Source of the DNA: Strigamia acuminata
Lineage: Eukaryota; Arthropoda; Chilopoda; Geophilomorpha; Linotaeniidae
DNA length: 64,000 nt
Direction: 5' to 3'
NCBI GenBank assembly: GCA_949358305.1
Contig: OX442316.1
Coordinates: 13,516,001-13,580,000, forward strand
The notes under the pieces were generated by a model. That model worked only from the letters and a program-made list of their open reading frames with translations, did not search any database and was not told the DNA's origin. Position numbers and translations under genes: made by a program. Shown piece by piece: positions 55,128-64,000 of this stretch (position 1 is its first letter; each line of letters begins with the position of its first letter).

Positions 55128-58100
55128 CTATTTCATCTTTCTTTCTTCGCTCCTCGTTTCTTCCATCGTTGTTATTAACCTCTGTCGAGTTTTCTTATTT
55201 ATGTGAGACAAACAATTGAGTAAAGCAATTATCTGTCTGTTCGAATATTCCTAAAACCAACGATAAATCAAAGATGAATCGATTAAATATTGACTATAAA
55301 TAATTCATTTTTTTACTTTATGATTTTTAATCCATTCCTCTAAGGATTCTTCTGGAAGATAATAAGCTTTCATGTAAACTTCGACGTAATCTTTGTCTGG
55401 AATCGGCCTCAGTTCAGTTATTTTCTCTAATTTATTCAAAAACTGCTGAAAATCTAACTGCATTAGAGCCCGGCCTTCGTTGCTGCATTTTTTAGCACTG
55501 GAAAACCTGCATGTACACAAATGTCAAATCAAATCAAATCATATCAACAGTAAATTTTACCCTTCAACTAGAGTTCTATTTGTAATTCTTATACAGCTTT
55601 CCCACAGGATATTGTACGCTTCGCGAGGAATGGCTACTGTCTTGGAAACGTCCGCTAGCCGCATACTAAAAACTTGGATTTCCTGTTTTCAAATGAAATC
55701 ATTAATCAATCAAAAAATGATTTTCTCATTAGCAATTACTCGTAATAAGATGTCAACGTAAGGACTGTGCTGATCCATTATTTCGTGAATGTCCCATTTA
55801 ACGTTGCTCATCAAATGCCGTATGGAAACAGAGTCCACGGCATTGGCTGCGACGATCGCATACACGGGCCGACGTAATTCGCTCGCCATTAACACGATCT
55901 AATAGAAAAAACAAAATTATTTTATTATTTTTACATATTTTTTTATAGTAAATTTTGCTACGGTACTTGACTAAACTGTTGAAGAAACGTTTTCTTTTGG
56001 ACTGGAATAAGTGCGTCTAAATATTTTTGTAGGAAATCAAATTGCTCGGCTAGAAATACTCTAAATTGGTAGAGAAATCAGTAAGGCAACATTAGTGAAA
56101 GCGAAATATATTTTATTACAGAGATTCGACCGCAACAACTCGCTCGGATAAGCCGTGTAATGTTTCGGGCTCGGTCAAATTGACCATAGGAGATAATTTT
56201 GGCTTAATAACTTTGTCCTTGAAACCGGGAAATAAAGATTGTTATTAAATTTCGTTTCAAGATTGTAGTTAGAAGTGAATTTACTCGATTTCTACTGCTG
56301 TCGGCGGCAAATGCAGGATCTTCCATTTCGAAATTTTCGTCTAATATTAAATTGTCCGCTATGCGCTTCAAAATTTGTCTCAATTTATTGCTGAGTAATT
56401 CGCCGCTCTCGGTCTGCAATTGAAATCAGAGCGATAAAATTGTGATGTTTTGGATTTAAATTCAACTTACAACGTCCGTTGCAAAAAAATGATACACCTG
56501 GAAAATAAACGATTAAATAATGTTTTATTTTCAAATTAAATTCCAACTAACCGTGTACATGTAATATTCAAATATCTGCGTCATCGAAAAAATAACTTCG
56601 AACGCAACCGGTTTTAAAATAGTAATCATTTGCATATATTTTCCTGTAATATCCAAATCAACGGATTAAAATTTCTAATTTTTTGGTTCAAACTAAAATA
56701 AAACTACCAAATAATCTGAAAACGTTCAATGTTGTATTAGTCAGTATTGGAGCTTGGCTTTTTCTTGACCTTAGACTTTGCTTGCTTATAATTTTGCTGT
56801 TTAACAAAACCAACAAAAATCAAAAAAATATTTCTAAAATTGAATAATTTCAAAATTAAAACCTTTTGTCTGGAACATCTCCCGTTTGTTCGTCCACAAA
56901 ATCGAGTTTGAGTTCATCCGCGACATCCGAATCATCACTTTCGGTTTCTTCCGATAATCTTCGCCGAGTCGTGGTGGAATGCTGATAAAATAATTCACCC
57001 TAATAAATCGGTTTCGACTTCATTTTTACATTTACGAGTTACTTCTAACACATCTTCCTTCTCGTCATCGACCAATTGAATGTCAAAAGGGTTCACACTC
57101 GATGAATGCGATGAATTTGAACAATTACTATCGAAAGACGAATTTTCGATGCAATTCAAACCCGGAGTCGCGGGCGGAGACATAATACTCGACGAGCGAG
57201 AAAGTTTAGAACCACGAAGAAATCGAAACTCCTAAAATAAAAAATTATCATCAAAATATTAAATTTAAATTTTTAAATTTTGAAAATAAAAATCAAATTA
57301 ATACCAAAAGCTGCATAATGCTAAAATTAGACTTCACCGGGCACAATTCCCAACCCTCGCTCTCGAAAAAATATCTCAGCTCGTCCATACGCGCTCTGTG
57401 ATAATGGCGGAAATAATTGCTGCTGAGTTTCCGAACTATTTCTTGTAATTCTTCAGATTTGCTACCGCAAAACTCTTCCCCGGTATTAATTAACCTGAAA
57501 AATAAATATTACACACACTATAGTATAGATAAACACAGTACAAACCTGTTAACCAGATCTAAAACACAAATAAAGTCGTTAAACTTAAATCCAGACAGAT
57601 CCGTAGCCGTTAAATATGTCTTCACTTTATGTTGAATATCTTGCCAAATGCGAATAACGCCGTGTTCGAGTTTTTGATGCACGTATTGAGACGTGAAAGA
57701 TCCTTGAGCCGATGTTTCTGTTACAAATAATTCGTTTTTTAATCAAAACTGTCAATTTTTTAAATAAATTATTCACTACCGTTGTTGTTCTGGGTCTCTT
57801 GGGACGCATGCCACTCCATTATTTTATGATAACTATGTAAAACTTCCCACAAAGCTTTGCACAAATCGATCAAACATGGAGTAAAACATTCACGGTTTAT
57901 GTGCTGAATTGTCAACAAAAAAATCAATGAAAAAACCAAACAATAAATTGCTCTTTCGTTCTTACTTTACACAAATCAGGATATTGTCGTTTGTGTAAAC
58001 TCACGTCGCTGCCGCTCGCGCGTAATTCGACGAAATCCAAAACTTTATTAAAAGCCGTATTGTGAACCGCACTCGTAAAATGCATTTGCAATTGATCCAT

Positions 58101-59429
58101 CGACATCTAGAAAATAATTTAATTAAATCATGGAATAAAAAAATTGTTCCGTGAAGGTTTTTACTTGTGTTTTTCCCAGTAACTTGTACGCGGTTTGCAG
58201 TTTTTCGTAGTGAAACGTGTTAAAGTTGATGCACACTTTAGAAAGCGCCACATCTAAGTGTTCCTCAATCATTTCCAAAGTGTCTTGTAATTTGGAGTTG
58301 AGTTCAGTGATGCATTTAAAATGTTTGAAAGTGCTCGCAACTTTCTGACATTCTAAACAAAGTTGGATGGCACCGGGAAAATCTTCTTCCTCTAACATTT
58401 CTCTTAAACGAACGTCGGTTTGTTGCTAAGAAATTTAAAAAATCGATCGTTAGTTCGTTTAATATTTAGATATGAACATCCATACTAGTGTCTTAATTGT
58501 GCGCAATGATTTTAACAGTCCAATCAGCTGTTGCCTTTTACTGTAGTTGGCTAAAATTCCTAAACTAGCAATAGTAAATTGTCCTTTCGCCTGGTCGAGA
58601 CAACTAAAGAGATAAAATAAAAATTTAGAGCAAAAAATACGTAAAAAAGAAAATTTTGAGCAAAAAAATACAAAAAAAAGTGAAAAATTAGAGCAAAAAA
58701 TACAAAAAAGTGAAAATTTAGAGCAAAAATTCAAGAAAATTAATATTTTGAGCAAAAAATACAAGAAAATTAAAATTTTGAGCATAAAATTTTTTAAAAA
58801 ATGTTTCACAACAACCTCCTCCCATCTGTACACGTTTCTAAAGCGTCTTGTAAATCATTTCTGAGTTCCGTGACTCTGTGTAATTCCTTCATATACGACG
58901 GCTGATTTTGAAGAATTAAATCAGAAACTCTCTTAGAAACCTAAAAAATATTTTAAGCACTTGTTCTAGATGTTTAGGAATATTTTATTTATCATACCAC
59001 TTGCAGCTGTCTGCGTAGTGTTAGTCGATCGGCATGAATTTCATTTAATTCAACAGTTTCTGGTAATTTTTTTAAAACGTAATGACTGGCATCGAATGAA
59101 TTGACACTGAAATAAATTGCTTCAACGGTGGCCAATACGTCATCGTCAGTAGGTGGTTCAGGTTTACTCTGGTTTATTTCTGTCTAAAATAATGAAATAA
59201 CGATATTAAAATTAACGTAAATTCATTTATCAGTTCAATTTTAAGGATTAAATACAGGTTCTTGTTGCGGGAATGACGACGACGGTGATGCAGACCATTC
59301 TACGGGAGACACAGGGCCGCGATTTGATCCCTAAAAATGAAACGAAATAGATTAAATGAGATTAAGTAACGAGGTCTCGAGAGCTACCTGTTTGTTGATG
59401 AGTTGTTTCAATTTTTGTCTGATGTCCAT
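55128..59429 (-). CDS. VPS50: VPS50 (syndetin), 22 coding exons, complete
   Basis: Subunit specific to the EARP endosomal recycling tether (with VPS51-53), also known in dense-core vesicle maturation. Exons, 5' to 3': 59429-59388, 59330-59256, 59183-58998, 58940-58816, 58603-58486, 58425-58165, 58106-57966, 57903-57780, 57717-57546, 57494-57305, 57231-57043, 56981-56863, 56796-56708, 56643-56552, 56497-56471, 56413-56285, 56217-56120, 56060-55967, 55898-55740, 55682-55561, 55506-55317, 55250-55128. All introns are GT-AG and phases match, giving 2865 nt or 954 residues, near the 964 of human. Landmarks: N-terminal VPS54_N-type region ([45 protein letters not shown]), an acidic/Ser-rich linker with the conserved FVDEQTGD, then the C-terminal domain ([44 protein letters not shown]). 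The start [10 protein letters not shown] sits where the short vertebrate N-terminus does. Intact; some donors are weak (GTTTTA, GTTGTT). Confidence 0.97.
56471..56497 (-). other. VPS50: 27-nt micro-exon of VPS50
   Basis: Exon 15 is only nine codons (VYHFFATDV) between acceptor TTTTCCAG and donor GTAAGT. It is in phase 0 on both sides, so skipping it would keep the frame. The peptide aligns by position with a conserved aromatic segment of the C-terminal domain (YTFF in human), so it is real coding sequence. Confidence 0.9.
58604..58815 (-). repeat. VPS50 intron 4 with degenerate tandem repeat
   Basis: This 212-bp intron is filled by imperfect copies of a unit of roughly 25-30 bp. On the + strand the unit reads approximately AAAATTTAGAGCAAAAAATAC, drifting from copy to copy. 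Read on the coding strand it has no stop in the frame of exon 5 and would give a Phe/Ile/Cys-rich run. Its length is not a multiple of three, so retaining it would shift the frame. It is most simply a simple-sequence expansion inside an intron. Confidence 0.75.
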
Positions 59430-59783
59430 ATCAATGCTACTATTTTAGACAGACCACATTTGAGTGATTTGATTGAAGGATTTATTAAAACATTCGAACG
59501 GGACTTTATTTTGTGCGCTTTACGGTGTTTGAGATTACAGAAACTCGAGAAACTTCATTTATTCGGCTATAGTACTCTTCACTTACGTTGGCAGTCATAA
59601 CTTCCGCTTATACTGTGCGCCATCTCTAGAGATTGGAGGGTATTATTTGAACAACTAGTTCACTCTAACTTTGAAACATAGATGGCGCCATTATTTTCAT
59701 AAAGGCTTGCTGTATTATACAGGTGGTATCAGAATCCATGTTATACCCATGTTACACCCCGTCAAGTACGCTTTGATGGCGCA
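59430..59783. promoter_or_regulatory. VPS50 upstream region, possibly bidirectional
   Basis: This region lies immediately 5' of the VPS50 start codon. It is less AT-rich than the desert and contains a 12-bp perfect palindrome (ATCTCTAGAGAT). It also contains ATAGATGGCGCCAT, a motif reappearing inverted at 63,664. A 65-codon + frame here (59403-59600, TTG start) overlaps exon 1 and looks random. The G/T skew to the right suggests transcription away from here on the + strand. Confidence 0.4.
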
Positions 59784-60324
59784 TTTGAATACACAATATT
59801 AATTTTCAAAATTTTCCAAAACATTTAAACATCTTCATATCGAATGAAATGTGGACAGGGTATATCAGAATTCATGTTACACAGAAATATGGGTTATAGA
59901 GGGGGACCAGGAGATCATGTTTCCACTAATCAAAAATTCCAAAAAAATTCTTTTTCATAAATTATTTGTTTTAGTTTTTCTGGATTTTTGGTTTTTTTTT
60001 GTGATTTTTTTAACATTAAAATGATCAGTTTGTGTGTTTTTATTTGAGAATTGCGCTTTAACCTGGCAAACTTGGGCGATATGCGGGACAGACAATTTGC
60101 GTGAAGCGCGATATTTGAAATCTTCCATTGTTTTGGGGGCTGTGACTAAGTGGGAATTTTTTTTGGGAATTTTTGATTCGTGGAAATGTGATCTCCTGAT
60201 CCCCCTCTATAATCCATATTTCTGTGTAACATGAATTCTGATATACCCTGTCCACATTTCATTTGATTTGAGGATGTTTAAATGTTTTGGAAAATTTTGA
60301 AAATTAATATTGTGTATTCAAGTG
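59784..60324. mobile_element. Foldback element with ~157-bp inverted arms
   Basis: Left arm 59784-59940 and right arm about 60165-60324 are inverted copies with only scattered mismatches. Both contain TACACAATATTAATTTTC, GTGGACAGGGTATATCAGAA and TTATAGAGGGGGA. The spacer of about 220 bp has no recognised coding sequence. A third, diverged partial copy of the GGTATATCAGAATTCATG part sits just outside at about 59,721-59,745. The structure fits a foldback or long-TIR MITE; a transcript through it would form a long hairpin. Confidence 0.8.
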
Positions 60325-60443
60325 CTATCTTTGTTTCTCATAATTACCACTTCATTCAATGTATAAATTATACTCCGTACTTTTAAACAAGCAAGTAACA
60401 AATAATTGTGTTTTATAGATATAATGTACAAGATACAAGATAC

Positions 60444-60488
60444 AAGATTGGTTGATTGGTTGATTGATCTTTTGGTCTTTTGGTCTTT
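60444..60488 (+). repeat. TTGATTGG / TTTTGGTC simple repeat left of minisatellite
   Basis: Short tandem TTGATTGG units followed by CTTTTGGT units run straight into the first 11-bp unit. The same TTTTTGGTC unit occurs on the right side of the array at 62,136-62,188. Confidence 0.8.
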
Positions 60489-62061
60489 TTGGTCCAAGGG
60501 CATTCCAAGGGCGTTCCAAGGGCGTTCCAAGGGCACTACAAGGGCATTCCAAGAGCGTTCTAAGGGCATTCCAAGGGCATTCCAAGGGCGTTCAAAGGGC
60601 GTTCCAAGGGCATTCCAAGGGCGTTCCAAGGGCATTCCAAGGGCATTCCAAGGGCATTCCAAGGGCGTTCCAAGGGCATTCCAAGGGCGTTCCAAGGGCG
60701 TGCCAAGGGCATTTTAAGGACGTTCCAAGGGCATTCCAAGGACGTTCCAAGGGCATTCCAAGGGCATTCCAAGGGCATTCCAAGGGCGTTCCAAGGGCGT
60801 TCCAAGGGCATTTTAAGGACGTTCCAAGGGCATTCCAAGGACGTTCCAAGGGCATTCCAAGGGCGTTCCAAGGGCATTCCAAGGGCGTTCCAAGGGCGTT
60901 CCAAGGGCATTCCAAGGGCGTTCCAAGGGCATTTCAAGAGCATTCCAAGGGCGTTCCAAGGGCATTCCAAGGGCATTCCAAGGGCATTCCAAGGGCATTC
61001 CAAGGGCGTTTCAAGGGCATTCCAAGGGCGTTCCAAGGGCATTCCAAGGGCGTTCTAAGGGCATTCCAAGGGCATTTTAAGGGCGTTCCAAGGGCATTTC
61101 AAAGACGTTCCAAGGGCATTCCAAGGGCATTCCAAGGGCGTTCCAAGGACATTCCAAGGGCGTTCCAAGGGCGTTCCAAGGGCGTTCTAAGGGCATTCCA
61201 AGGGCATTTTAAGGGCGTTCCAAGGGCATTTCAAAGACGTTCCAAGGGCATTCCAAGGACATTCCAAGGGCGTTTCAAGGGCATTCCAAGGGCGTTCCAA
61301 GGGCATTCCAAAGGCATTCCAAGAGCGTTCTAAGGGCGTTCCAAGGGCGTTCTAAGGGCATTCCAAGGGCGTTCCAAGGGCATTCCAAGGGCGTTCCAAG
61401 GGCGTTCCAAGGACATTTCAAGGACGTTCCAAGGGCATTCCAAGGACGTTCCAAGGGCATTCCAAGGGCATTCCAAGGGCATTCCAAGGGCATTTCAAGG
61501 GCATTCCAAGGGCATTCCAAGGGCGTTTCAACGGCATTCCAAGAGCGTTCCAAGGGCATTCCAAGGGCGTTCTAAGGGCATTCCAAGGGCATTCTAAGGG
61601 CGTTCCAAGGGCATTCCAAAGACGTTCCAAGGGCATTCCAAGGGCATTCCAAGGGCGTTCCAAAGACATTCCAAGGGCGTTCCAAGGGCATTCCAAGGGC
61701 GTTCCAAGGGCATTCCAAGGGCGTTCTAAGGGCATTCCAAGGGCATTCTAAGGGCGTTCCAAGGGCATTCCAAAGACGTTTCAAGGGCATTCCAAGGGCA
61801 TTCCAAGGGCGTTCCAAGGACATTCCAAGGGCGTTCCAAGGGCGTTCCAAGGATGCTACAAGGGCGTTTCAAGGGCGTTTTAAGGTCGTTCCAAGGCCGT
61901 TCCAAGGGCGTTTTAAAGCCGTTACAAGGGCGTTCCAAGGCCGTTCCAAGGGCGTTGTAAGGGCGTTCCAAGGAAGTTCCAAGGGCGTTCCAAGGGCGTT
62001 CTAATGGCGTTTTAAGGGCATTCCAAGGGCGTTCCAAGGGCATTCCAAGGGCGTTCCAAGG
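60489..62061 (+). repeat. 11-bp minisatellite, about 143 copies
   Basis: The consensus unit is CCAAGGGCATT or CCAAGGGCGTT, alternating A and G at one position. Variant units CCAAGGACGTT, TTTAAGGGC and CTAAGGGC are scattered through it, and the last 250 bp is more degenerate (CCAAGGCCGTT). Because 11 is not divisible by 3, every frame reads the same 11-residue cycle (PRAFQGHSKGI on +, MPLERPWNALG on -), and the consensus has no stop on either strand. This produces long spurious open frames. I see no start context, splice sites or unique flanking coding sequence to suggest a gene. Confidence 0.97.
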
Positions 62062-62239
62062 ACTTACACTTACAAAACAGCATATTTGCCAGTTGAAAAG
62101 ACAAGTAATCCATAGTCATGCAGGAGGTTGCCATGTTGGTCTTTTTGGTCTTTTTGGTCTTTTTGATCTTTTTGGTCTTTTTGGTCATTTGGACATTTGG
62201 TCATAATTAAAATAGGTGTTACGTACCACGCGCGACATG
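62062..62239. other. Spacer between minisatellite and palindrome cluster
   Basis: Contains the 9-bp repeat and otherwise unremarkable sequence. No gene is supported. Confidence 0.6.
62136..62188 (+). repeat. (TTTTTGGTC)n 9-bp tandem repeat
   Basis: About six copies of GGTCTTTTT with one GATC variant, 75 bp right of the minisatellite. On the minus strand it reads as a DQK repeat, not evidence of coding. Confidence 0.9.
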
Positions 62240-62270
62240 GGTTGGCGCGACACACGAATTCGCGCCAACC
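62240..62270. repeat. CG-rich hairpin 1
   Basis: Perfect 11-bp inverted arms GGTTGGCGCGA (62240-62250) and TCGCGCCAACC (62260-62270) around a 9-bp loop. The stem motif GCGCCAACC recurs in the 62.8-kb hairpin. Confidence 0.85.
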
Positions 62271-62307
62271 AATCTTGCTGCTGCCGGCAAAAATGCAGAA
62301 GTGCGAC

Positions 62308-62346
62308 GTCGCTCTTGCTGATATGCGTGGTATCAGTAAGAGCGAC
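62308..62346. repeat. Hairpin 2 (16-bp arms, one mismatch)
   Basis: GTCGCTCTTGCTGATA and its inverted copy TATCAGTAAGAGCGAC flank a 7-bp loop TGCGTGG. The ends again carry GTCGC/GCGAC. Confidence 0.85.
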
Positions 62347-62385
62347 ATTATACAAATCTCCAAAGATGAATTAGCGCAACATGAC

Positions 62386-63069
62386 CTATCGCGACATGAG
62401 TTGACGCGACACTACCGAACCGAGTTGTATTTCTCCTGAAAATAAAGTAAACATTACTTGATTGAATTGAACGTGACCGTCCATTTCGTTCATGATGTCG
62501 GCCCAAAAGCGGAGAATTACACAATTCCGAGGGAAGAGATGGTCGTAATTATACACGTAATCATCGACAGACTCTCGCCAATAACATTCCACTTGGTCCT
62601 TGACGAGTGAAGAGTTCTTTTCGTGTTGAAAGCGCTTGTGCCGTTTCGGTTTCCAACCACGCGCCGAAGAACGGAGCAAAAACAATGCGAAGTGAGGAAC
62701 GAGAGTTGTTCCTTGCCCATGAATTTTACGACTGCACGCAAAGTTCGTTTCAAAACCGGCGGTAAAACCAATTTGTCCATTTTCGAACGAATCGTCGCGC
62801 CAACCAATACGTGTGTCGCGCCAACCCATACACACGTTATTCGTTGTAGCGACGTCGCCACAACGAATAACGTGTGTATGAATTGGCGCGGCATCGCGCC
62901 AACCAATGTCGCGCCCAGTACAGCGGCCCTTAAAATAAAAGCCAATTCCGGAACATTTTTCAGGATTATGTGAATGCAATCGGTTGTTTTTCTCCAATTT
63001 TTCTGAGCCTGATATCAATCCTTTGTTTGGTAGTAAAACCAGCTGGTAAATAAGTTTCCTGATGTTCAA
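62386..63069 (-). CDS. Unrecognised open frame with GWRD repeats; possible exon or TE fragment
   Basis: Open for 228 codons on the minus strand but without a convincing ATG (the 5' codon is TTG), so it is more likely an exon or a fragment. The upstream part is made of the palindromic CG-rich repeats and reads as repeated IGWRD/MGWRD. The downstream part (about 62,800-62,458) has plausible protein composition: ETNFACSRK, KPKRHKRFQHEKN, then a Trp/Tyr/Asp-rich DQVECYWRESVDDYVYNY and VILRFWADIMNEMDG. A possible donor (CAATCAA/GTAATG) ends an exon at 62458, just before the AT-rich 3' part. I do not recognise the family. An overlapping frame (62945-62517) starts at a real ATG but looks less protein-like toward its end. 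Confidence 0.3.
   Translation of the reverse strand: MNIRKLIYQLVLLPNKGLISGSEKLEKNNRLHSHNPEKCSGIGFYFKGRCTGRDIGWRDAAPIHTHVIRCGDVATTNNVCMGWRDTRIGWRDDSFENGQIGFTAGFETNFACSRKIHGQGTTLVPHFALFLLRSSARGWKPKRHKRFQHEKNSSLVKDQVECYWRESVDDYVYNYDHLFPRNCVILRFWADIMNEMDGHVQFNQVMFTLFSGEIQLGSVVSRQLMSR
62817..62890. repeat. Near-perfect 74-bp palindrome
   Basis: Arms CATACACACGTTATTCGTTGT (62827-62847) and its exact reverse complement (62860-62880) are 21 bp perfect and extend outward with CGCGCCAA / TTGGCGCG. The centre GCGACGTCGC is itself palindromic. Further CGCGCCAACCAAT copies lie at 62,797-62,809 and 62,895-62,907. Confidence 0.9.
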
Positions 63070-64000
63070 AATACATTCCAGTAAGTGTATTTTTCAAATT
63101 TAACCATTTTAATGACAACTTGATTTAATAAATCGTGGTATTTTCAATTTTTAATGAAACCTTAACTGCATAGAAATGATACAAATATTTGAATCATTTT
63201 ATCATCTAAGATTCCAGAAAACTACGCAGTTGCAAACCGTGTTAAAAATATTAAAGATTATGAATCTAGAAGTATTTAAAAGTGTGTCAATTTATGCAGG
63301 TGGATTTGTTTTGAATGGTAAGTTGAGGTTGAATTTAAAATGTTTGACAAAAATTTGTGGCAAATTGAGAGTGGCACTTTGTTTGTGCTGTTTTTATTGG
63401 GAAATTTGGATTTTGAAAACAAGCATTATTAGGTTTATGTGCAAATTTGAATTGGGCACACTTATGGGCTGATATAAAAAGCGCAACACACATTCTCTCA
63501 TAATTTGTGGTGGTTGTCTTGTGGAAATTAAAGGAGGAGGATTCGGCTGCCGTGCAGTGAAGACATCACTTGGGATTGCGAGAAATAATCTATTATATTA
63601 TTCTGTACGGTATTAAAAAGATTGAAATTTATTGGAATATAAAGACAGTTTGTGATTAGAAACGGTGGCGCCATCTATGTTTCTAAGTAGTAAAGAATCG
63701 GAAGTTAAAATCTCTTTTGATGGAGATTATGCTTTGGGACTAGTCTAGCGTCGTATTTCATCTTGATTCGCATGCTTTTGTTTCTTAATTTTGGAATATC
63801 GGTTATTGCAGTATTCTCGCAGGTACTGCCAATCAGAAAGGCCCGTGAATGGTCTTCTTCATATTGCAGTAGAACTAGGACTTACTTAGAGCTAAGCTAC
63901 TACGGTAGTTAAAATAAATGTTGTTGACACGCTCAAATTTGCATGATGAGTTATTTATTCATATTCACATGGAGAATTGCTAGGCAGCAGAAAATCGCTA
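63070..64000. other. Right-edge region, G/T-skewed, no recognised gene
   Basis: The + strand is G-over-C here (for example 10 G to 3 C in 63,241-63,300). A weak + strand exon candidate runs from about 63,172 or 63,218 to 63,319. It is open in one frame (QLQTVLKILKIMNLEVFKSV ...) and ends at a good donor AATG/GTAAGT. The protein is not recognised. GTGGCGCCATCTATGTTTC at 63,664 is an inverted copy of a motif at 59,678. Confidence 0.35.

Noticed and set aside
59403-59600. 65-codon + frame antisense to VPS50 exon 1
   Set aside because: Starts with TTG, overlaps a well-supported exon on the other strand, and is not recognised.
60464-61333. 289-codon + frame and several 100-160-codon minus frames with 11-residue repeats
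   Set aside because: They are generated by the 11-bp minisatellite and start or stop where units mutate; there is no independent coding evidence.
62070-62363. Minus frame with DQK repeats
   Set aside because: The repeats come from the 9-bp TTTTTGGTC tandem repeat and the rest overlaps palindromic DNA.

Overview
This is AT-rich animal nuclear DNA from an invertebrate, probably an arthropod, although the species is not decidable from the sequence. The evidence is many short phase-consistent introns, GT-AG splice sites, metazoan-specific proteins, and dispersed DNA-transposon remnants. Genes are compact (introns mostly 50-350 bp) and crowd the right quarter. The left 47 kb holds no recognisable exon.

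Layout. 1-47.1 kb: a gene desert of A/T-rich, C-over-G-skewed sequence. It is full of homopolymers, microsatellites and small terminal-inverted-repeat (TIR) elements, including piggyBac-like, Tc1/mariner-like, pogo-like and hAT-like pieces, some nested. 47.2-47.95 kb: a less AT-rich pocket that looks like a minus-strand promoter and first exon, with a strong splice donor pointing into the desert. 48.5-48.8 kb: a small single-pass membrane protein (minus). 50.5-54.7 kb: a complete plexin-domain-containing (PLXDC/TEM7) receptor gene of 13 exons (minus). 55.1-59.4 kb: a complete VPS50/syndetin gene of 22 exons coding for 954 residues (minus). 59.4-64 kb: to the right of VPS50 the base skew flips to G/T. 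This part carries a long-armed foldback element, an 11-bp minisatellite of about 1.57 kb, a cluster of CG-rich palindromes, and unrecognised open frames.

The two recognised genes lie in tandem on the minus strand, 411 bp apart between VPS50 stop and PLXDC start. They have no known shared pathway: VPS50 is a cytosolic tethering subunit for endosomal recycling and dense-core vesicles, and PLXDC is a type I surface receptor. I reconstructed both by following splice sites and reading phase exon by exon. Only one junction in PLXDC (exon 10 to 11) remains ambiguous.

No tRNA, rRNA, CRISPR array or intact transposase gene was seen by eye. The most unusual structures are the minisatellite whose consensus is open in all six frames, the 59.8-60.3 kb inverted repeat, and the hairpin cluster overlapping an open frame at 62.2-62.9 kb.
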